From NCBI GenBank assembly GCA_963210315.1, contig OY723259.1:1922001-1986000 (forward strand): DNA of 64,000 nucleotides, read 5' to 3'. The notes beneath the pieces were generated by a model, which was not told where the DNA came from, did not search any database, and worked only from the letters and a program-made list of their open reading frames with translations. Shown here in pieces: positions 57,101 to 64,000 of the stretch. Origin of the DNA: Rhynchopus euleeides (lineage: Eukaryota; Euglenozoa; Diplonemea; Diplonemida; Diplonemidae). The position numbers and the translations under genes were made by a program. Position 1 is the stretch's first letter, and the number at the start of each line of letters is the position of its first letter.

Positions 57101-58678
57101 AATGCACGACACCAGGCCCATCGAACAGAATTGCTCAGGCATGCCGAGATCAAAAAAAAGTTGTTGGGGGAGAAATATCTCGTTAAAATAAAGGGGTGTG
57201 TGTGCGTGTGTGTGTGTGTGTGTTGATCACTTTTTAGGTGGGTTGACCCTGCACGGGTCCTAGCCCACCCCCAACCCACCCTACGTTACCGCCGGGTCAG
57301 AGTGTGGGCCAGTTCAGTGCCACTCGGTGGAGGGCGTGCCGCAAAGCTCGCGTGATGCGTATTGCAGCAGTAGGGGTGTGTGTGTGTGTGTTGTTCGTCT
57401 GGCTGTTCTCTCTGGGCCTGAAGACCACTCCTCCACCCGCTTCCCTGCGTCCCTCCCTCTCCTGTCACCTGTTTAAAAGTGTCTCTCGCCCGCCTGTGTG
57501 TGTGTGTGGGACCCAACCTGCTGCGCGAGCCCCTCCAAGCAACTTCAGACAGGCAGCGCGCAGGGTATCGGGGTCTCGAAGAAATGTGTGTGCGTGACAA
57601 GTGAGGCGCTGAAGATATCCCTTCCTCCCCGCCCCCCCTTCCTGAACTGGTCTAGATTGGTAAAATCCGGTCCTAACGGGAAGAAGAAATGACACGGCGC
57701 ACCCATCTGTGATACGCAGGAAGTACAAAGCTTTCTGGTACCGGGGGTGGGGGTGGCGGTGGGCTGTCGATTTGGCAGAGAAAATTATTACACAACAAAA
57801 AAAAATCAAAGGTCAAGAAAAATCCGCCGAGGTTCCAAACTGTAGAAACAGGTTGGGTTGGGTTGGGGGGGTTGGGTGGCGGTGCTGCTTGAAGCTGGCC
57901 CCGAGGCTGCTCTTGAAGTGGGCCACCCACACCCCACCCCTGCCCCAGGCATTTTGTTGGCGTTTGCATGGTCCGGATTCCCTTTTGGACTGTAATCGAC
58001 GGTCTTTTCGGTGGAACCGCACCAGGCTCAGTTTTTTTTGGAGGCAGGGGAAAACACAGCATCACTCTCTCAAGCGTGCCAACATAGCGGTTGTGCGCAA
58101 GGTGCGCCCAAGCCACGAAGTTAAAACTAAAAATAGGAACCGGGCAGTGCGTGCCAGAAGGTGATTTCCAAATCACAGCGTTTATGCGCGAATCAGGCTT
58201 AGTGCAGCATAAGCGAGCAAAAAAGGGGGGGAAAAAATATTGCCAAATAAAAAGGAGGAGCTGGCTCTCAGCTGTCCGAGCGGGCTGTGATTATACACAT
58301 CAACAGCTACACAACGCTTACAGTTGGTTGGGCGGGGGAAGAAGATGCTTTTTCGGATTGATGATGGTTGCTCTCTCTACGGCAGATCAACCTCGCCCCT
58401 CCGCACACATGCCCACACCTGGCACACCGTCGAGCATGCGGGCGCTGCGATAACAGTCCAGAGGCCATCCAACGAGTGACGCAGCTAATCGCAGTGGCAG
58501 CACCCTCCCCTCCCCCCCCCCCCCCCCAACCCCGTTTTGATTTCTGAAGCTAAGAACCCCACATCCTCACACTCGCATCACACCATATTCACGACAGGCG
58601 CCGGGTCCTCAGTTCGGGTCATCCACTGAGCACCCGCTTGGCACACACAGTGCCTTGACCTCCTGTACACCTGTTACG
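54199..58678. other. Unresolved region upstream of ARPC4
   Basis: Less repeat-rich than the rest, with several AG...GT-bounded exon-like pieces. The best two, 56532-56591 and 56706-56752 (+), keep one frame across their junction. A TG microsatellite follows at 57197-57222, and a C run lies at 58508-58527. I cannot assemble a recognisable gene. Confidence 0.4.
56532..56752 (+). CDS. Candidate two-exon piece of an unknown gene
   Basis: The first segment follows CCCTGCAG and ends before GTGGGT; the second follows AACGCAG and ends before GTGGGG. The phases match (two leading bases, 19 codons, one base; then two bases). They read NACVVLNDLESSLAVVALPG and GNFAMQIMQDHTRSRR. The intron is 56592-56705. 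The composition looks protein-like, but I recognise no family and further exons are uncertain. Confidence 0.3.
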
Positions 58679-60779
58679 ATGAGCGGTGTCGTTGCGCAGC
58701 AGCCGTACATCAACTGCATCCGGCAGACGTTGAATGCGGCGTTATGTGTTATGAACTTCCCCTCGCAGATTGTGGAGCGCCACAACAAGCCTGAGGTGGA
58801 GGCGAAGTCGAGCCCCGAACTGCTGCTCAACCCTGTGGTTATCGCAAGGGAGAACGGGGAGGAGCAGGTGCTGATCGAATGTATGTGCATCACGGGGGAG
58901 ATTCTGGCATCCAGGCGGCGCGCCTGCGGGCCTTCGCCCTGTGGTAGTGTGCGTCTGGCTGTGTGTTGTTCACCTTGCAGCCAATGAGGCAGCGTATCTT
59001 TGCTCGCCTTTCTGCGTTTCTGAGCGAAGATCCCTGACTGCGTTACGTGGGTCACAACCCACATACATTGGTGGGAGCTGCGGTGCGTCTTTTCTCAGGC
59101 CCTTCAGCTGCCCAACCCGGCAGGGGAGAGATGCAAAAGGGGCTGGTGCCTGCAATGTGGGTGGGTGTTTCCCTTCATTTCCGCCCCCCCCCCCCCCCTC
59201 AAAATCAATGCACCTTTGTCCCACAGCGTCGGTCAACAGCGTGCGCCTCAGCATAAAAATCCGTCAAATCGAGGCGTTGGACAAGCAGATCACGAAGCGC
59301 TTCATGGAGTTCCTCGAAAGACGTGCACAGAGCTACTACATCATGCGGTATGTTGATACGTGGGCAGTTGCTTTGAAGCGGTTCGTAGTAAAGCGGGCTC
59401 GGTTCTCGCGTTGTGGCCTCGATGGGCCAGTTCGCTGTCCCAGACTACAATACGATTTTGAGTCGCAGAACAGTGAATCTGGCTTGAATAAATAGGAGTT
59501 GCCTGTATCTTAATTTCAATAACTGGTAAGTAGTGAAAGGGCCCCGGAGGCACGAGTTTCCCGCGTGCGGCGGAGGAACATCACGTCTTGACGTCGGAGC
59601 TCCCGCTGCCAGCACTGCTCCGCCGCGTACTTCCCGACCCTCACGGAAAAAAGGTCCGCCAAGCAGTCGGACAGCTTGCTGCATGGCACGCCGTGACGCA
59701 GAAGAATCACACATTTCTTCCGGATGTCACGCTTGCCAGCAACTGCCTCTTCTGTAACCTGCACAAGGAAGTACGTCGCCTCTGGTAGACTGCCGAGGTA
59801 CTCTTCCTCGATAGGGGTGACCTCGGCTGCATGTGCTTCGTTACCCTTCAGGGCAAACACTCCTGAGTTCGACATCACGTACCCTGCAGACCCCACTTCC
59901 CGCTCCACATCCAACAACGACTGTACCTCCACATGCCCTCCCAGGCGTCGTTCCACAGTGCCGTCTTCCAAGGTTACTTCAAAAGCAAGCACTGGCATCT
60001 CTTCCCGTGCCAGTGCCCTGGCGGATGGGGTGTGGCAAATGGGGGTGGGAAGTGGGAAGTGGGAAACGGTCAGCGGGGGCGGATGCGGTCAATGGGGGGA
60101 GGAGGGGCTGCAAAATGCGTGGTCATCGGGGGGCGGGGGTGGTCAATGGGGGGAGGGGGGGGCTAAAAAATGCGGAAAAACGGTGTGCCCCAGGGGGAAA
60201 ACCCCCAAAAAATCGCACCAAAATCGGGCAAACCCCCCCCCCCCATATTTCGTAGTACGTTCGTAGTTGATAACCCCGTTTTCTGCTACACCATCGGGGA
60301 TCCATTGCGCCAACGGGGCACCTTCCTAGGATATGGCTACCGTATACGTAAATATTATGGAACGTAAATATTATGGAACGGGCCCATTTTTGGCCGGTCC
60401 GTTCCATAATATTTACGTTCCATAATATTTACAGGGCCAGTTGGGGACTCGGTGGTGAGGACGGCTTGCGTCAGGAATCGCGCGAAAAGTGCACGAGTAG
60501 GTCCCGTCAGGGACTCTGTATGCCGTCCGATCACCTGGTCCAAGTCCCCGAGTCGCAGAAAGCCCTGTAAATATTATGGAACGAAAAAAATCTGGAACGC
60601 CAACCCACCAGCGTTCCAAAATATTTACGTTCCATAATATTTACGTTCCATAATATTTACGTTCCAAAATATTTACGTATACGGTATATAAAGAGTTGTG
60701 GACTGATGTACACATAATTGTTTCTTGTGCAAGTTCCTTTGCAACAAAAAAGTGTATGCCTCCACCTGGGATTGAACCG

Positions 60780-60812
<33 letters not shown>

Positions 60813-61314
60813 TGAGCTAAAGAGGCTACATTATTGAGTTGACAGAAGGATGCCACGAGCACGGCCAAAAATCGTTCAAAAATTGTTCAATAACGCGTCC
60901 CATCCCCTGCGTGCGCACACAGGCGGAAGCCCGTCAACCACGATGGCGTGCAGTACGACCTGAGCTTGCTCATCACCAACGACGTGGCGTCTACAATGGC
61001 GAAAGAGAAGCTCATCGACTGGGTGGTCCTGTTCATGCAGGACCTCAGCAAAGAGCTTTCCGACATGAAGTTGCAGGTCTGTCACACCCCTACCCCAGCG
61101 TCTCTTGGAGCACCAAAAAAACCCGGCCAATTCCGAATTGGTTGTACCGGCTGCAGGGTGGGCTGTGGGTGGGGGGGCTTCCGCATCGGGTTGGTGTGCC
61201 TTCAAAGCGACACTCCATCACCATCCCTTGTCACACCCCCACCCCTCCACACAACAGGTCGGCGTCCGTGCGCGTGTTGTGGCTGAGGAATACTTCACAG
61301 CCTTCTTGAAATAG
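58679..61314 (+). CDS. ARPC4: Actin-related protein 2/3 complex subunit 4 (p20-ARC), four exons
   Basis: Exons 58679-58880, 59227-59347, 60923-61076 and 61258-61314 splice in phase into 177 codons plus TAG. Introns begin GTATGT, GTATGT and GTCTGT and end CAG, CAG (written ACACAG) and CAG. The protein follows animal and plant ARPC4 along its whole length: [20 protein letters not shown], then [81 protein letters not shown] and [14 protein letters not shown]4 forms the core of the Arp2/3 complex with ARPC2 and nucleates branched actin filaments in the cytoplasm. It is slightly longer than the usual 168 residues. ATG 58679 gives the expected N-terminus. Intron 2 (1575 nt) hosts an antisense ORF, a transposon and a tRNA-like gene. 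Confidence 0.96.
59516..59998 (-). CDS. Antisense ORF nested in ARPC4 intron 2
   Basis: A 160-codon frame wholly inside intron 2 of ARPC4, opposite strand, from ATG 59998 to a stop at 59516. The composition is that of a real soluble protein: [20 protein letters not shown], then a middle with [20 protein letters not shown] and [20 protein letters not shown], then a basic C-terminus ([15 protein letters not shown] ... [16 protein letters not shown]). There is no signal peptide, membrane segment or known motif. The frame stays open a little upstream of the ATG, so an upstream exon is possible. The C-rich tracts typical of spacers here are absent, supporting coding. I do not recognise the family. 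Confidence 0.55.
   Translation of the reverse strand: MPVLAFEVTLEDGTVERRLGGHVEVQSLLDVEREVGSAGYVMSNSGVFALKGNEAHAAEVTPIEEEYLGSLPEATYFLVQVTEEAVAGKRDIRKKCVILLRHGVPCSKLSDCLADLFSVRVGKYAAEQCWQRELRRQDVMFLRRTRETRASGALSLLTSY
60340..60684. mobile_element. 345-bp TIR element with TTCCATAATATTTACG arms, in ARPC4 intron 2
   Basis: Ends CCGTATACGTAAATATT in inverted orientation, flanked by TA (60338-60339 and 60685-60686). The arms are two to four tandem GTAAATATTATGGAAC units each. A unique core (about 60440-60570) separates them. No coding capacity. Confidence 0.7.
60757..60826 (-). tRNA. tRNA-Phe(GAA)-like gene
   Basis: 70 nt on -, opposite to ARPC4 and inside its intron 2. Anticodon arm CAGA-CTGAAGA-TCTG gives GAA. 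T-loop TTCAATC and D-stem GCTC/GAGC are present, so Pol III A- and B-box sequences can be recognised. Oddities: the D-loop is only five bases (AGGGA, normally eight or so), the T-stem has one C-A mismatch, and the last acceptor pairs are weak (T-G, T-T). It could be a working gene with odd features, a decayed copy, or the head of a tRNA-derived SINE. Confidence 0.7.
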
Positions 61315-63066
61315 ACCCCCTTGCAAAACCGCAACACACACACACACACGCGCGCGCCTGCCCGGTCGGACAGAGGTCCAGTGACCTTTGCCATGGCACC
61401 CGAGTGGTCAATCCCCACACCCTTCCCCAGCAAAGGGCACGCACTGCAAAACTCTGATTCCAGAAACACACACCACCACACACAACAAGCACCCCACCCC
61501 TGCAACCCCCTGGCGAGGCCTCCCTCACCAGACCCCCCAGTTGGAACCCCCCACCCCCCACCCCCCCCCCCCCCCCCCCGTGCCCCTTCGCTCGTTGAGA
61601 CCCCCCCCCCCCTCGTGCCCCCACCTCCCCCCACCCTGCCCTGCCCTGCATGAAACAGCAATACAGCTTAACGTGTGCCTGTGTGTCAGAGTTGGCGTTG
61701 CGTCGCCTTGGGATATGGGGGGGTTGGCGATAGCGGTAGTCCAGTCCGGGGGGGATTGTTCCCGGATTACTCTTTGTCCAGCTGAGGGGCAGGGCTGCCG
61801 CGTCGTGAGGGAGGGGGGGAAGGGGGCTTGTAGAGGACCTGCTGTCTGTGGAGTGTCTTATATGCATATGGGTGGAGATGGAGGGGGGGGGGTGTGTGTA
61901 GGGGATTTTGCGGGATGTTCCCCGCCATCCCATCGGTGTCTACTCCACGCGTTGTGCGAAGGAGAGTCGCACCGCGACAAGCGTGCTGTGTGTGGGGTTG
62001 AAGCAGAGACCACCGAGTTGAGACCGGTGGGAGCTCGGTGCGCCTCGATGCAACACACCCCCCTCCCCAAAAAAAAACAAAATATTTCACGTGTGTGTGA
62101 TGGTAACCAAGGTGGCCACCCGGGTGGAGATCACATTCTGAGGCAACAGGGTTGGTGCCTCGGTGTCGATCAACCCTACAAGAAAAAATAAATGATTCAC
62201 GTGTCTTTGTGTGTGTGTGTTGTGACCACGTTGTTTTGAACGGAGGGGCGAGACGGAGGGGGTGGCGGGTTGGGTTTTGGGGTGGACCCCCCACCCCACC
62301 CCTCACCCCCCCCCCCCCCCAACTCCCCCCACCCCGAGTATCCATGCGATGCCGTGTGCAATGTTTCTTTGGGGGGGGCGGGGGGGGGGGGGGGTGTCTG
62401 TGTGCTCTGACTGTGTCCCCACCCCCCATTCCACCCTTATACCTCTACCCTTCCCTCGGGGTTGCTGCTGCTGGGGCCCATGCCATGCCAGGCCATGCCC
62501 TCGAGACATCCAACGCTATCTCTGCCTTCGACAGGTGGCAGCCTCTCGTGTGTGTAAGGCGGTGGGAAGTGGGAGGAGGAGGTGGTGGTGGTGACTGATG
62601 GGTGTCCCGTATTTTAAAGCAACAGAGCTGTCCCGTGGCGGTGGCGGTGGTGTGACAGATGGGATGGGGGAGGCAACACAGACTGAAGCCACCCCGTCCA
62701 CTCCCCCTCCCCCCCTCTCCCCCCCCTTTCCCTGCCTGGTGCTGCATTATAGCTACCCCGGCGACTCCTCCGCGCGCGCAGCGCATTGTGTTGATTGTTG
62801 TGACTTGCAGAAAAAGAAACGTGCTTTATCGTGCCCTGTGCAGTAGCGTAGCTCTCACGGTGTATCTGATTGTCGACACCAAAAATATTACAAATGGCCC
62901 TCATTTTATGCGCAACGCTTCGTATGGGTTGCGCCCAACAATTTTTATTGGCAGTCCCGTGATTCAATCGCACTCCTCAGCTGGACGAACGGGAGGATGT
63001 TTTTATCTCACTGGGACGCTTCCATGTGCCCGTCGCCATCCGCTGGGATTGCCCTGCTCGCCCTGT
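61315..63066. other. C-rich spacer downstream of ARPC4
   Basis: C runs at 61557-61580, 61602-61612 and 62308-62322, a CA run at 61335-61350 and G runs near 62373-62392. Frames here are proline- or glycine-rich artefacts. Confidence 0.55.
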
Positions 63067-63301
63067 TCACGGAGAAACCTTGTGTACAAAGTCCTCGTAG
63101 TCCACCGTCGGGCGCAACTTGAGCAGTTTGATGCCGTTGCCTTTGTAAAAGCCCCCGGCCGGGACTTCTCTCTCTGCGCCTTCACCCAGCTCTGCACACC
63201 TGCGTGAAGCGGTCCAGAGGCCCGCACACACTCACAAACTGGTCCATCATGGACCTCAGCCCCATCGCGTCAATTACACGTCGTTCTCCAGATGAGGCCA
63301 T
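63067..63301 (-). CDS. Candidate small two-exon gene
   Basis: On -, the segment 63199-63067 reads GGFYKGNGIKLLKLRPTVDY then EDFVHKVSP and a TGA, with TTCACGCAG as an acceptor just before it. An upstream segment from ATG 63301 reads MASSGERRVIDAMGLRSMMD then QFVS. If the first exon ends at 63228, a 28-nt intron (GTGCGG ... ACGCAG) joins them in phase, giving a 68-residue protein. An intron that short is unlike the ARPC4 introns, so the join is tentative; the second segment is the stronger part. An AATAAA lies about 110 nt downstream. No family recognised. Confidence 0.35.
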
Positions 63302-63848
63302 TGTTATGCCCGGTTGGGTCCGGTGTTTGTGTTGAAGTGAAGCGCAAAGTGGATTTTTTTCCCGACACTGCACACGCAAAACCATTGAATCATTTTCATG
63401 GTAGGGTATCACGACGGAGAGGCAGGTACGGCCTGAAGTCCATCTGAAGGGGACCCTTCTTTGCCTCAATCCACCTGTATCAGAAGGCCAGGCAGTGCAG
63501 TGCAAGCCTCCTCTACGCCCTACAATGCCACACGTGGGCAGAGTATGAATGCAGGGTGCAGGCGTGCGTGCACGGGCCCGATATCAGAGGCTCTGTTGCA
63601 CAAGCTCCTCCGGACATCGGCTGCCTGAAGTGCAATGCCTTCAAGGACCACAGGGAGTACGACGGGAGGGCTGGGGAGCTGGCGTCAGCCAACGGCAACG
63701 AGACTGATGTCAGGCAGGCTTCTCATACACTGCCAGGAGCCTGGCTGCACGTCGGCATCACTCGAGGGGAGACGACGGAGGCAGCGGTACAGCTTCCAGG
63801 CACACCAGGCAGCAGGGATACCGGAATCCTGGAAAAAAACACTGCAAG
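63302..63848. other. Spacer
   Basis: Protein-like + frames at 63556-63891 (DIGCLKCNAFKDHREYDGRA) may be a decayed coding piece; nothing recognisable. Confidence 0.4.
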
Positions 63849-63957
63849 GGGGTCTTCGCTACGGGGTGACCGTCAGTGCATTTTTTGGTGAATTCCCTGT
63901 TGAATTAGCTGGAAAAGTGACGGAGATTGACGAAGGATAACGGCCAGCGAAGACCCC
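63849..63957. mobile_element. Small foldback MITE, GGGGTCTTCGCT family, copy 2
   Basis: A 109-bp stretch with inverted ends GGGGTCTTCGCT and AGCGAAGACCCC, followed by a C run. Relative of 41583-41690. Confidence 0.5.
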
Positions 63958-64000
63958 CCCCCCCCCCCCAAACCTTTAAAATAATGTTTGTCATTTTCCC

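Overview
The window comes from a eukaryotic nuclear genome, most likely a single-celled alga or other protist. The evidence is spliceosomal introns (GTATGT donors, CAG acceptors) in a clear Arp2/3 subunit gene, a tRNA-Phe(GAA)-like gene, a tyrosine-recombinase retroelement and many DNA transposons. Coding regions are GC-rich at third positions. Spacers are full of poly(C)/poly(G) runs, CT/TG microsatellites and palindromic repeats. I cannot name the lineage from sequence alone.

Layout. 1-9 kb is the most gene-dense part: the 3' end of a WD40 gene (3-1415), a coiled-coil protein gene (2395-4077) and a ten-helix membrane protein gene (6746-8986), all on +. 9.3-15.7 kb holds a 1.1-kb foldback element abutting a 5.3-kb tyrosine-recombinase retroelement on -. 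15.7-30 kb is almost all spacer and transposons: a 9-bp-TSD element, two foldback copies and a 2.5-kb element between them. A CCCH zinc-finger gene lies at 30201-31238. 32.5-39.1 kb is a 5.9-kb composite element with an inverted 41-bp satellite and an 18S rRNA scrap, followed by a Tc1-like MITE. 39-47 kb holds small elements, a doubtful coding region and second copies of the foldback and 9-bp-TSD elements. 47.0-52.1 kb is another composite element, with 3.6 kb of a different 41-bp satellite. A hAT-like element sits at 53.5-54.2 kb. 54-58.6 kb is unresolved but has exon-like pieces. 58.7-61.3 kb is ARPC4 in four exons; its second intron holds an antisense ORF, a palindrome-armed element and a tRNA-like gene. 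The rest is spacer with a small candidate gene on - near 63.2 kb.

How it fits together. The host genes (cytoskeletal ARPC4, WD40, coiled coil, transporter-like, RNA-binding-like zinc finger) show no operon logic. The strongest pattern is in the repeats. At least nine elements are flanked by a bare TA and end in inverted repeats. Several build their arms from one short palindrome repeated many times, with a different palindrome in each family. The two largest carry unrelated satellites that both have a 41-bp period. A 59-bp hairpin module recurs in three otherwise unrelated element classes. These are the features most worth following up.
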